Shown here piece after piece: positions 34,787 through 46,664 of a stretch of DNA of 64,000 nucleotides. The translations under genes were made by a program, and so were the position numbers. The stretch lies in contig VTPC01003622.1 of assembly GCA_011009095.1 (NCBI GenBank), positions 1 to 64,000 on the forward strand, in the 5' to 3' direction. How positions within the stretch are numbered: the stretch's first letter is position 1; every line of letters begins with the position of its first letter. Below the pieces are notes generated by a model. It had not been told where the DNA came from. It ran no database searches and was given only the letters and a program-made list of their open reading frames with translations. Source of the stretch: Ignelater luminosus. Taxonomy: Eukaryota > Arthropoda > Insecta > Coleoptera > Elateridae.

Positions 34787-35603
34787 GATTTCAAAAATAC
34801 AGTGTCACCTTCTGAAAGAACTGATGACTTATGAACAAAGAAATATAAACAATTCTTATTATATAAAAAAATCGAAGTCGATTGCTTAATTACCCTCATT
34901 ATGATTCATTAACTTCATTGCAAATGGTAAGTGAATTTCGAAGAAAATGAAAGGTCATTCGTTTAATGGTTCCTTTAACCAAAGCCGCAAATTACCGCAG
35001 CTGAAATCTATTTGTTTATGTAATTAGGGTTCAATGCATCATTCCCACCTTATTTCGCCTTGAGGATCGCTGTGGCACACTAGGTTATGACCAATTAACT
35101 TTCAAGGTATAGATAAAAATGTACTTTATTTTTAAACGGTTTCTACAATAAAACTATAAACTTTACAATTGATCTATTATTACATTTTAGTACCTAATTA
35201 GTTGCATTAACAGATAAAGTAGAAAGTTTTTCAATTGAATTACTAATATGTTTGTAATCGCCCTTAAACATTGTACGATTGTTTTTACTTGGAATAGGAT
35301 TTTGTTCAAAACTTGACTTGGATGTTATATTTTTTGCAGGGCGAAAGAATTTTTTTAATAGTAATGTAGGTTGTTACAAAATAAAAAAGGAACATCAAAA
35401 ACATCAAGAAAGCTGCTCTGAGATATCTTGAATGGTATAAATTTTGGTAACAAAATAAGTAAAGTATGTTAGAAGGGGTAAAACCGAGAAACTTTTTCAT
35501 TTTGAAATTTTTGCTCTATTTTTAAAAAGTACGGAGTTGCGGGCAAAATCAAGAATTAATTACATATAGTAGGTTTTCAGCATTTAGAAACTAAATGTAA
35601 CTA
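34787..35603. other. AT-rich DNA, nothing recognised
   Basis: Separates the RAG1-like fossil from the DD41D transposon. No terminal inverted repeat of the fossil could be picked out. Confidence 0.4.
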
Positions 35604-35634
35604 AAGGGTTTTCCAATAAGAGGTGTTATTTTGA
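35604..35634 (+). repeat. Left terminal inverted repeat of the DD41D transposon
   Basis: 31 bases identical to the reverse complement of 36878-36908; the match stops at 35635. It is preceded by TA at 35602. Confidence 0.95.
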
Positions 35635-35717
35635 ATAGCCCGCTATTTCGGTAGATGTCACTTTTGAAGCTATAATTTTTTGGCATTTGACAAGTAGAAA
35701 CTACGCCATTAATAAAT

Positions 35718-36803
35718 ATGGAACTATACACGCTTCAACAACGCATTGAAATTATTAAAATTCACTATAAAAATGGTGAAAATTTGGCAGAGACGGTTCG
35801 TAAAACTCGAACATTTTTGGGTCACCGTGAAGCACCTTGTCGGACCGCAATACAGAAATTGGTGAAAAAATTCGAGCTCTTGGGACAAGTTAGTGATGTA
35901 AAGAATAAAACCCGTGCACGTCGCTCAAGAACAGCCGAGAATATTGCTGTTGTAGCCGAAAGTGTTAAAGAAAACCCAGGTTTGTCCATTCCTCGTCGTT
36001 CTTTGGAATTAGCCATTCCACAAACGTCATTACACCGTATTTTGCATAAAGATTTGGGTCTTAAGGCTTATAAAGTCCAGTTAACACAAGAACTCAAGCC
36101 GGCCGATCATCAACAACGTCGTGTCTTTGCTGATTGGGTCGTTGAAATGCATGAAAATGATCCAGAATTCCATCGAAAAATCATCTTGAGTGATGAGGCC
36201 CATTTCCACCTCGGTGGCTTCGTCAACAAGCAAAATTGTCGGATCTGGGGCTCAGAAAATCCAAGAGTTATTGTTGAAAAGTCTCTCTATCCTCAACGTG
36301 TGACTGTTTGGTGCGGTTTATGGTCCGGCGGAGTCATTGGACCTTACTTTTTCGAAAATGAGGCTGGAGCAACAGTTACGGTGACTGGATTGCGCTATCG
36401 AGAGATGATTAACGTTTTTTTATGGCCGGAATTGGATGGTATTGATCTGGACAACGTTTACTTTCAACAAGACGGCGCTACGTGCCACACAAGCAACGAA
36501 ACCATTGATCTTTTACGGAAAAAGTTTCCGGACCGTGTTATCTCTCGAAGAGGTGATCACAATTGGCCACCGAGATCTTGTGATTTAACACCTTGCGACT
36601 TCTTTCTTTGGGGCCACGTGAAAGAGAAGGTCTACGCCAACAGCCCAGCGTCGATTCAAGACCTCAAAGATGGAATTCGTGAGGCTATCGAGGACATAGG
36701 GCAGCCACTTTGCGATTTGGTTATGGAAAATTTCATGAAAAGGATATTGTCCTGTAAGCGTGGTCGTGGTGGTCATTTGCCTGATGTTATTTTCCACTAT
36801 TAA
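35718..36803 (+). CDS. Transposase, DD41D Tc1/mariner superfamily
   Basis: This 361-residue enzyme cuts its own element at the terminal repeats and inserts it at TA. Residues 1-60 form a helix-turn-helix DNA-binding region (MELYTLQQRIEIIKIHYKNG start, resembling the DUF4817-type domain). Residues 65-125 carry a second basic helix-turn-helix (RARRSRTAENIAVVA, SLHRILHKDLGLKAYK). The DDE/D nuclease has Asp159 (IILSDEAHFHLGG), Asp252 (YFQQDGATCHTS) and Asp294 (LTPCDFFLWGHVK), with 92 and 41 residues between them. The frame has no stop or shift and starts with the first ATG, 84 bases after the left repeat; its stop is 74 bases before the right repeat. All known catalytic residues are present, so it may be active. 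A decayed cousin lies at 43268-44231. Confidence 0.93.
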   Translation: MELYTLQQRIEIIKIHYKNGENLAETVRKTRTFLGHREAPCRTAIQKLVKKFELLGQVSDVKNKTRARRSRTAENIAVVAESVKENPGLSIPRRSLELAIPQTSLHRILHKDLGLKAYKVQLTQELKPADHQQRRVFADWVVEMHENDPEFHRKIILSDEAHFHLGGFVNKQNCRIWGSENPRVIVEKSLYPQRVTVWCGLWSGGVIGPYFFENEAGATVTVTGLRYREMINVFLWPELDGIDLDNVYFQQDGATCHTSNETIDLLRKKFPDRVISRRGDHNWPPRSCDLTPCDFFLWGHVKEKVYANSPASIQDLKDGIREAIEDIGQPLCDLVMENFMKRILSCKRGRGGHLPDVIFHY

Positions 36804-36877
36804 CGGCATACCTTCCTCTTTATAATGAAATAAACAACCGATCATTTATATTAAAAAATGGCACTTTTCTTTGAATA

Positions 36878-36908
36878 TCAAAATAACACCTCTTATTGGA
36901 AAACCCTT
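36878..36908 (-). repeat. Right terminal inverted repeat of the DD41D transposon
   Basis: Perfect inverted match to the left repeat; followed by TA at 36909-36910. Confidence 0.95.
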
Positions 36909-36910
36909 TA

Positions 36911-38540
36911 CTTACTAGATTTTTTTTTGTAACGTATTTCTATCTTAAAATGCAATTCTGTTTGACCCGTTACATCATAATAACGCACATAGCTGCAAGT
37001 TTCCAAAAATGGTTTCTGCTTATGTCAGTCTATATTAAATATTTCTTTATTATTAATTTTGCTGAAGCGGAATTGGAAAAAAGGGAAGAGCAACGTAGGT
37101 GAAATAAACTTCGCCTCCTCACCATTTAAATTTTTAATTATATTTTTCTTTGTCGCTAATACAGTTATCTATCACTATTATAATTAATAGTCGAAGCGAA
37201 AATAATTATTATTTATACTAGAAATTAATTAAGAAAGTATGATTAATTAACCGCATTTGTTAAACTAAAAAAGCACTTTTCATTATCGTGTAAATGCAAT
37301 AGTAATAAGTTTCGCAGTTTTAAGTGAAATCAGCATCCGTAGGTTGTGGGTTAAAGAAATGAATTTAAGAACCTAAACACAAGCATTTCCGCACAGTTGT
37401 ATGTACACACTGGAACATGTGTTTAACAATAATACATTAATAGCCTTACAATTTATTATTTGAAAATCATAAAAATGTTGTACTGTCTGTAGACGATGCC
37501 GCCGTGAATATGCAAAATGACATAACTGTCTGTAGATAACTGTTTCATTCAGAATATAAACATATTGCTTTACGTTTGTTTACGTGTAATAATAATTTCT
37601 TTAATAGTTCTGAGCATTTACGTCTTAAACAATTTGTAATGAACAAAGCAGATTTTCTCCGTTGATCGTTATTCCCGTTACTATCAGTGCCCACACATAA
37701 AATAATATTTAACTCGTTTTAAACTTTTATCCATTGAGAAAAGAATTTCAAGATGGCAAATTAACTAAATTTAATAGTAATTATTTAATTTCCGATTATA
37801 TAATTGTTCGTTTAAATCTTAAATATATAAAAGCAGTTTTTTACATAAGCAAAAAAAGTAAAAGGTGTATAATGTATGAGAAACGCATAGCCATTAGGTG
37901 TAACGGGTCGCTGCAATCACAAAGGAATATTAGAACATGAGAATTGTCCATTTTCTTTCGATACTATCAATGCCTTGACATTTTGATTGGTTTATTAGGT
38001 ACTGGAATCTTTCAAATCATGTTCTATGCTATTTCTGATTATGCAATATACGTTTTCTAAATATTATATTAATAGTTTAGGCTGTCATACTACTGAGATT
38101 TTAACGGAACTTTTCCGATTTTCACACAAAGGGTTTGTACTACATCTTGATAATTAAATAAACCAAAAAAATATGATTGGAATGCCCTGAAAGTTTCGAG
38201 AAATCTCTAATTCGTAAGATGTAACTTTGTTACATTCTAAACATTTCTTTTTAATTACAATAAAGGAATTTCTTAAGGATAAACAATGTTCATAAAGTTG
38301 AAAGGTTAAAGTATCATTCACTACTTATAAATTAGTAGTAAAAATTAATTGGTAAAATTAGCATTTAAAATTAGTGTCGGTATACCATTCACAATCTAGA
38401 AATTAATTTTACTTAAGCATACAACAAAGCTAGTGATGTAATTTAAAGTACCGTCACCAAGCAATAGACGATCGCAAATTGAAATCAATAACAATTTTCT
38501 CTCCGCTAGGAGTGCTGTGGTTCCACGTTAAATTTGACAA
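36911..38540. other. AT-rich DNA, nothing recognised
   Basis: A 15-base near-direct repeat (ACTGTCTGTAGACGA, then ACTGTCTGTAGATAA) occurs near 37485 and 37525. Nothing else stands out. Confidence 0.5.
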
Positions 38541-38914
38541 GTTTAAACATCAGTTTATAAGTTTGAGGTTATTAAAATTTAAATTTTAGAAAAACGTAAT
38601 TAATAACGCCTTTTTATCATATTATTAAACGCATTTTCGGAGACTTAACTTCTAATCTGACTATACAAATCACATGACAAGTGTTAACTCGATTTATTCA
38701 GAAACGGTTGCGCAACTACTAGGAAATCTGTTTCACGACAATTTATTAAAAATAATTGTAAAACTGATGAAGATGATACAGAGGAAATGGAACATACACT
38801 TGCTTATACAAACTTTGCAAAGAATAAACAATAATACCCAACAACAAGGCATTAATTACTTTTTACTAAAATTTAAATTTCAATAACCTCAAACTTATGA
38901 ACTGACGTTTAAAC
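38541..38914. mobile_element. MITE-like element with 49-bp inverted repeats
   Basis: 38541-38589 and 38866-38914 are inverted copies, differing at about 4 of 49 positions, and start GTTTAAAC. Weaker inverted similarity continues outward to CGCTAGGAGTG (about 38508) and CACTAGCG (about 38935), so the true element may be about 440 bp. The interior (38674-38886) has a 70-codon frame with no motif. There is no clear target duplication. Confidence 0.6.
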
Positions 38915-39060
38915 TGATCGAGTTTGACGTAAACACTAGCGCCTCTAACTGACAGAAAGTCATTATTGAAGAGTTCTCTGTTTTACCGACGACGCCAACA
39001 TTTGTTTTGATGTCATTTGACATACAACAATTAATTGACAACGATTAATAACTTGTTGAT

Positions 39061-40206
39061 AGTGTTGTCAACCTGAGGGATGTATCCCTTAATTAAGGGA
39101 TATTTTATCTACGTGGAATATAATAGGGGATACAGAGATTTTTTTAAGTTTTATGCAATAATTAAGGAATTTTTTCAGTTTTTTACTAAATTTTATTTAA
39201 AAAGACCAACACTTATTTTCAGTTTTATTTCCATTACGCAGACACACCTGAACACAATACGAAGTGTATAACGAGTACCTCAACGTATCCGCATGGCCAC
39301 GGTTTAACATATGGTTTCTTACGCAAACAGAATGCGTAAAAATTACAAATTTTAAGTGCTCAAGGTGTTTTAAGTTCGTTTAATTCGGTTACCGATTTAA
39401 TCTTAGTTTTCAGTGTTTTAGTACTTAGTGGTGTTTGTTAAATACTGCTTTAACAGTTAACTACGTATATAAATCTGGTGTTGACATTAGTAAGATGATT
39501 ATTATTATTAATAATAAGTTTTTACCAACATTTGTGTCAACAATGGATTCTACTAGTAGTAGCGATAAGGAGCGGCAGGAGCGCTAGAGACCTGCAAGGG
39601 CCGCGTTTTTTAGTCGGGCATTTAGTCTTATTAGACCTGTCGAGCTGTTGAAGCTTGTCGGACCTTTTGGCCTTGTCGGGCCATACGCGTCTGTCGGACC
39701 TTTTAGATCTCTCTGGCCCATCAGGTCATACAGGTCTGTAAGGCCTTTTAGACTTCTCGGCCCTTCGAGCTTCTCGGGTCTGTCGGGCCGTTCGGACCTC
39801 TCGGCCCGTCAGGGCTGTCGAGTCTTTTGCACGTCTTAGCCCTTCGGGTCTCTTGGATTTATTGGGCCGTATGGATCTCTCGAGCCTGTCTAACCTTTCG
39901 GGCCTGTCAGGTCATACAGGTCTGTTGGGCCTTTTGAATCTCTCGGCCCTTCGGGTTTCTCAAATCTGTCGGTCTGATTGAAACTCCGGCATGTTGGCCC
40001 TTCGGGCCTCTCGGGCCTGTCTTTCCGATCAAGAAGTTACCGGGTTTTTTAGGCCGCGTCAAGTTTGTCTCCGGTAGGGCCGAGTCTGGAAATTTCGACC
40101 CGTGCAGAACTCTCAGAAGTAAAGGATAATATTCAAATTAAGAGACATTTAAGGGATATTTTGTATATTTCTAAAGAAAATCGAACCGTGAGAGGTTGGC
40201 AACACT
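39061..40206. mobile_element. Candidate non-autonomous element enclosing the second GC-rich array
   Basis: AGTGTTGTCAACCT (39061-39074) and the reverse complement of 40193-40206, AGTGTTGCCAACCT, match at 13 of 14 positions. Just inside each lies an AAGGGATATTTT-containing run. The interior holds the 9-bp-period array. The ends are short, so chance or older structure cannot be excluded. Confidence 0.4.
39590..40100. repeat. GC-rich array with 9-bp periodicity, copy 2
   Basis: About 500 bases of degenerate nonamers (CTGTCGGAC, CTTTTGGCC, TTGTCGGGC, CTCTCGGCC and similar) in otherwise AT-rich DNA. The plus frame 39648-39839 therefore encodes repeated tripeptides (LVG, PFG, SVG, PFR), and one minus frame gives G-x-x triplets such as GPTDAYGPTRPKGPT. 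A segment at about 39815-39900 is shared with 26262-26350. A 14-codon mini-frame (MDSTSSSDKERQER, 39543-39587) lies just before it. It is most likely a dispersed minisatellite rather than a protein gene. Confidence 0.7.
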
Positions 40207-43200
40207 GCTTGTTGAGTGTTTGTTTAATAAAAATAATAACCAACAACCCGTTTTGCGGACGAAATGGAAGAGAAATTTATTACAAAAGTATTTGACAATA
40301 AATTTCTCAACGCTGGTTCTATTGATTCTCTATAGCTTTTTTTTTTGTAACTGTGGGTCAAATAAAGGTAACAGCTTATCAAACTGTTTTACGGTTAATG
40401 TAGTATAATTCAAAAAATATCTGGGTGACTTAGACGCATTTCTTGCAACAAGTTTTCATAAGCGCCTTGTTGTTTTCGATTTTGTTGTAGGCCTGAGTTT
40501 AACCCACCGCCTTCGCTTGTTCTTTTGTTTTCTCTTCAAGTAGTAGAAAGCTGCCGAAACTCTTGCTGTGGCAACCATTAACTGTTGGTTTTTTTGATGT
40601 AATAAATCAACAAAAACACGAAAAATATGTCCATACATAACCTTACTGTAATATTATATCAAACAGCTGCCACGAAATCCATGGAAATTAGTCTGAGTGA
40701 AATTGCAAATTATTAACGCTTAATCTTGACAAACTTTTCATTTCAGCCACTAATTATGAGGTTGTCAATGAAGCTCAAGTATCAAGCATTCTAAAATTAA
40801 GTCATTCTGGGCGGCCTTTGGAAGATAGCATAAGCTTAATTCGATAAATGATACGTTAAGTTAATGTTTTGTTGTACGACGTTGAATAGATGGATTTTGT
40901 TGTGACGATTTAATTCAAAAACTTGAAATTTTAGGCAATTTAGTCGTTGAACGGTGTGTCTGTTTACTGTTTTGCAAGTTGGATTTATTGAATTAAAAAT
41001 ACATAGTATTTAAGGTATATAAATCTTCGATAATAAATTTTGGTTTTAAAAGTCAAATACTTGCCAATTATATCTTTACAGTTTACATATCATTGCAATA
41101 TACAAGAGAATCTCGCTTAATACAAGAGATAGGGCATAGGTTTATATTTGACACTTTTGTTAGATTTTATGCTGATCGATAATTCAAAACGAAATTCTAG
41201 CTCTTTTGTTTTGCAATTTATGACGTTAAAAAAGGAAACACAGAGATTTAGATCTAGCTATAGTGAAATATTCTTAAGGCACCTCACACTTCAGAGTGTT
41301 TAGGTTTAGTAGAACCATTATTAGGTTAATGGTTTCTTATGAACGCCATATTTGATGTTTACAACATTTAGTAGGATATTCTATTTTTTTCTACTTGCAA
41401 CGATATAAGACATCACACGACAACTTAATTTACAAGAAAAGTATAAAATAAAATTGGTAAACAAGTTACGGAAAAACAGAAGTTTATAATCCTGGTGCTA
41501 AGACTTACCGTCAACATAAAATTAGCGTGCCTCTTGGCTAGCTCGGACGGTTGGAGGCGGGTAGGTGCAACAGTAATAGCTAGCCAGATAGATCAAATTA
41601 ACGGGCGCCAATGTACTTAATGTACTTAACTACCTACTTGTCTAAATAAATCTAAAGCAACCCTAATTGGTAAACAACAACACTTATCATCAAATGGTGA
41701 TGATGAAAACACATAAACAATGTTTTTACTTAAACTGAACTGAACTTTACTGTAGTAAAGACTGCCTATTTTATTATTATTTTAAGATAAGTATCAATTT
41801 CTCAATGAATTATTTATTTTTGACTTATCTCGCAGATGGTTTTGTTGATAGGACAAGTTTTATACTTTTCCTTCAACCTTCTAGCAGGTGAATTTTGTAG
41901 CGGAATTTTTCTTTAGAATGGATTCATCCGTGGTTTAGATTCTCTAGACGAGATTGGGCTCTCAGAAAATTCTATAGCTTTCCAAGGAAGTTATAAACGA
42001 ACTGGTTTCACTGTAGCCGATTTCAATCAGTTAAACTAATTAGAGATGAAGTATGTAGGTTTCTTACCGGTCATTAAAAGTGTCTGAAACGACAAATGGG
42101 GCGGTTTTTGCAGCAGAAACTGCTCTCGTACAGAAAGAATTTCACAAGGAGATGGTACTTTAGTGCACGAAGCACTGGAACGACCTTAACTTGGCGAGAA
42201 ATCTCTCAAAATCTGCAGATATTTGATGCTGAAGAAAGGGACGTAAGGGAGTATTGCCCTTCTATTGGACCAAAGGGATGCAAAAAGATATCAATGGCGA
42301 CCGTGAATCTGGCTGGGCAGTTAAAAAGGGGGATTTTGCATGTTATTACAAAAAAATATATTTTTCTCTAAAAAAACATTCTCACACCACTTGCTTTTAT
42401 CTAACATTTTAAAAAGAAATTGGAGTTATTGAATTTAAATACGAGTATATAATAGGGCTTTCAAGCATTTTGCTTTAACAATCAGGCAGTTTTGTAATTA
42501 ATGTGTCGGGCTTTTCAAAAATAAAGAAATTCTTTTGCAGACTTTCATCTTTGAAATCGTGAATTAAAGAAATTCTATTTTATATATTTACAGGAGATTA
42601 AAAAAATCCCTTTTTATGTTTTCAGACACGATATGCTCCTTAGTAAATCATAGTAGACCAGAGTGGCCGTTCTAGACACCTTCTGGAATTTCTTTGACCG
42701 AAGTAGATTAGACGTGGTGTATATAATTCTTGTGTGGTAATTAGTAGCAATCGTTGGCAACAAGTGATGTTGCCGGCGTTCTGGGGAAGATGATGATGAT
42801 ATGTTGAAAGCACAGCGGCGTGGTGATAGAAGAAGTACGTTTAGTCTTGGCGGTCGTAATAGTGTACAAAGATGTTGAGATTAGGCAAGTTTCGGCGGAT
42901 AGAATGACGTATGTTGTTAAAACTGATCGGCTTTGCCATTGTTGTTGTTGTAAGTCTGATGGTTGCTCCTCTCCCCCCAAGACAACGACGTAGTTGAGTG
43001 CAACGGAGCAGAGATTACTGGGCTCAGGAACCTGTGCCTCTCCCCAGAATGCAGAGTGATCTTGGATTACCAGCGCTGCACCTGGGCCTACACCCCCTCA
43101 AACGTAGGGTGACCAGGGTATATCTAGGAGGAAGTCGTCAGACTCCCCAACCACACACCATTCGGATTTCATGCTCCTTATAAATGCAAGGGGTGTGTGT

Positions 43201-43267
43201 AAATAGATATGCTAAGATAAATTTAACAAAACGGGTTTGCTTATTTGTGTAGTCAAGTACTAATTTT
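40207..43267. other. No recognised gene
   Basis: It contains a short dispersed repeat (41505-41570) and a GC-richer patch at 42660-43190. The frames there and at 42096-42371 show no motif. The minus translation of 42100-42330 has one exon-like run but no recognised domain. Confidence 0.4.
41505..41570. repeat. Short dispersed repeat, copy 2
   Basis: Partner of 2450-2515; core TGCCTCTTGGCTAGCTCG. Confidence 0.5.
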
Positions 43268-44231
43268 GGGTGTCCCAAAAAGATCGCACAATTTGAATTT
43301 TACGGCATTTTGTTTTGTCCACACTTGCGACATTTTTCGACATCTGGTACATAGACACATTGCTATTACTTGTTATAAAAATCTTCATAAAAGAACATCG
43401 CTTTATTATTGTGAAGACTCATTACAGATATGGGGAAAGTTTTGCAGACAAATCATGCGATAGTTCAAAGATTGATCAAGAAATTTGAGCGAAATGGTTC
43501 AGTTGTAGACATGAAACCATCAGTGCGTACCGGCCGATCTCTCTAAAACATTGCCGCAGTGACTGAAATCGTTTCAGAGAGTTCAAAAACCTTGATTATC
43601 TATTGTTTACAGGAATAAAACATTGTGAAAAGCACCATGAAGAGAACGTTGAAGGAAGATCTGCATCTGCATGCCTGAAAGACTCAATTGACTGAAAAAC
43701 TTAAACCAAAAGACCGTGAGCAGCATTTGTAAATTGAATATTCTAGCAATGAAACGCACTTTCAACTTAATGGATACATGAGCAAACAAAACCATCGGAT
43801 TTGGGGCATAGAAAATCCTCGAGTGGTGCATGAGAAGCCAACGCATCGCCACGAGTCACTATTTAATGCTGATTTTGGGACTGGCGGAGTGATTGGGCCC
43901 CACTTCTTCGAGGATGCGGCCGGCAATGCACTGATAGTGGATGGCGTACGTTATTGCAACACAATAACGGAGCCTGAATTGGAAGTTATACAACTGGAAG
44001 ACATGTGTTTCCAGCAGAGCAGAGCAACCTATGATATCACGCACGAAACAATGTACTTGCAAGAAAAATTTCCTGGCGCAATGACGACCAAAAATGGTCA
44101 CCGAGATCGTGCGATGTGACATAGTGTGACTTCTTTCTTTGGGATTTTGTAAAGTCTCAGGCCTACAAACCAGCAATTTCTAAATTCAAGAATGAAATTT
44201 TATTTAAAAAATTCAATCTCTTGAGACACAC
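43268..44231 (+). pseudogene. Decayed DD41D-type transposase, cousin of the 35.6-kb element
   Basis: The translation follows the intact transposase along its length with many breaks. VQRLIKKFERNGSVVDMKPS and NIAAVTEIVSESSK cover the DNA-binding half, then STMKRTLKEDLHLHA and KTQLTEKLKPKDREQH. KQNHRIWGIENPRVVHEK, GTGGVIGPHFFEDAAGNAL and EDMCFQQSRATYDIT (43778-44050) cover the catalytic half. The first catalytic Asp is Asn (SSNETHFQLNG) and the second is Ser (QQSRAT). The third Asp survives in CDFFLWDFVK, after a stop at about 44119. About 25 residues before the first catalytic motif are deleted. Possible ends are GGGTGTCCCAAAA (43268) and an imperfect inverse at 44219-44231 (10 of 13). It is clearly a different, older subfamily. 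Confidence 0.8.
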
Positions 44232-46664
44232 TTTACTATCGATATCCCAATAGAAATAAGATCAAACAACTTCAAAAGAAGATGAGAATTAGGTAGAATT
44301 AGAATGTGAAGATCACAATCATTTCTGACATTTTTGAATTTGTTTTTATCCTACAGCAATTATCGCTCGCAAGTAAATGACAAAAAATTATTTTTTAATT
44401 AGGAAGATTATAAAAAGAAAGTATAATAATTAGTACGCTTACGCAATAAATAAATTTGACACAACCAGCAGGCTTCAGCATTCATCTTCAAAACAATTAT
44501 CGAGCATTTAAGACAATCTACGAAAGAGAAGCAATCAATTAAAGGATTATCTACACTCATTTTATTATTAGACACACCAGGGCATAAAATGGCTATTACA
44601 GCAATTTCATTTGATTCAACAAATGTGTTAATGACTCAATAATCGCGGTTCTGGTCACTGGATGATATCAGCGTTGTTAATTAATTAGTTGGGCTTGACA
44701 TCAACCACGTGCAATTTAAATAATTGAGGTGTTAAAAATTTCTAAATAAGAGGCGTGCTAGCATGAAAACTGTAAAAATATTATTTAAAACATAATTATT
44801 ATGTATTTATAATCTTAAGATTTTTGCAACCTACTTACTTAAATTGTGGCGTGGACAAGAAATTAGGAAACTGGCTTACCTTGCTGCACAGATAGTCTGA
44901 TTAAATGACAAGACCTTTAAAGTGATTCACGCGTTTAAATATTTTGTTATTTGTTTTTATCAAAAAGTTAATACTTAAATTTAGCAAAAACAGTCACATA
45001 GTAATTAAAATTTATTGTTACTGCCTTACAAAATATGTTATATGGTAATACCACCGTATTCATTTTCACCAATATCTGAACGTTAACTGTATATAAAGTA
45101 CATAAATGGCAACACAGCAGGATAAACTGTTATTGGAAGTAAAACAAAAATTTATATTGTACGTGATTGACTGAAGAAAAGGTTTTAGTCTCTTTTTGTC
45201 ACAAATATTTGTATTTTTCCAAGTAATATACTTCCAAATCTTCCAAAAACTCTTGGCAAGAAATGATTACAAAGAAAGAAAAATAAAAAAGAATGTGACC
45301 TTATAAACTTTAGATTAGGAGAAAGATTTTTAAAAGCAAAATATTTTGCTTTAATATTTTGAGAGTTCTTTCTAGATTAAACTCTGATATTAAGAAGGTT
45401 CTGGTCTATAAAAGTGATCGACAATGAATAAGTAGCACAATTAAAAAGAAAGGAAACAAAAAAAAGATCCTATTACTACACGGAATGCACTTGCATTTAC
45501 CATTGTTAAGCCTTCATTAATCTTAATCTTAATGATAAGTATGAAACTTACAATGTAAAGAGAAGCATCCCAAACTCCTTGATTAATTAATTAATATTTA
45601 CATTAATTTGCAGATATGCCGTTTGTTTGTGCATTATAAACGAACAATAATAAGTTAAACTGAGAAATATAGTTCTGGGTCGCATCACCATTTTCATGTG
45701 AAATAGGTAATGTACTTACTAGTGTTGAACCTGCTGATTATTGTTTATTTACATATATGCAAATTGGACAACTAACTAAGTTATTGTTCTTCCAGTAGCG
45801 CCTGTTATGAGAAATGCATTGTGTAATATTCTAAAGGTAATAACTGTTAACCAAAGAAAATTGTTGATAAACTATTCAATCTATTTATAATAAGATTAAT
45901 GCACTTGATCAAACTGGATTTACATATCTTTAGTGTTGTAGTATACTATACTGATGTAATTATTACATTATGTTATAAAATCTTAAGAACAACTCAAGCT
46001 TTATCATAATTATCCATTTAAAGATTTGAAAATTGTTGTGTATTCAACAATAACGCCTAAACAGCATGCATGCATTTATGTTATTATTGCTTAGGTGGTC
46101 TGTCTGTGTCTCTCTTTATCAGTTATCACAAATTCCATAAATTTTGCACATTAATTTACATTTTTTGAAATTCCGGCAGTTAGTGGCAAATCTCGAAGAT
46201 AAGATTAATTACCTTAATTACCTTTTAGGAGAAGAAAATGAACAATTTCTAGATATATATTGAAGGTTCACAATCACAGGCTTAATACTTACGTAGTTGA
46301 AAGAGCCATCCCACCACTTGATTTTGTTTTTTGTGCTTTTGTCATTGCTGTTGTAAGGCTCTGTTAGTATGTCAAATTTATATTTGGTTATTTTCAATTT
46401 GTTTTACACAAATTTTATGTAATATCTATAAATATGTCATTTTACTTTAGTTACTAGAACATTCCTTTTTGTTAGAGATTTTCGAACTTTCAACTTCAAC
46501 TTTGGAATTTTAAATAGTTAACCTCCAATTTTAGAAATATCAAAACATGTAGTATCAAAAGCGTCACCAACATTGTAAATAAGCCATTTGAAAGTACTAG
46601 ATAATGAAAACATAAAGTTTTGAAATTTCCCTAACAATTCATGAATGAAATTAAAACTATCCAA
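44232..46664. other. AT-rich DNA, nothing recognised
   Basis: No frame above 60 codons of interest and no repeat seen. Confidence 0.5.

Larger units (their letters stand above)
35604..36908 (+). mobile_element. Complete DD41D Tc1/mariner-superfamily transposon
   Basis: The element is 1,305 bp with perfect 31-bp terminal inverted repeats (35604-35634 and 36878-36908) starting AAGGGTTTTCCAATAAGAGG. It is flanked on both sides by TA (35602-35603 and 36909-36910), the target duplication used by this superfamily. One uninterrupted transposase gene fills most of the interior. The identical ends and undamaged gene indicate a recent insertion, in contrast to every other element in the window. Catalytic spacing DD41D places it in the rosa/VISITOR-like group of IS630-Tc1-mariner elements. 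Confidence 0.92.
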
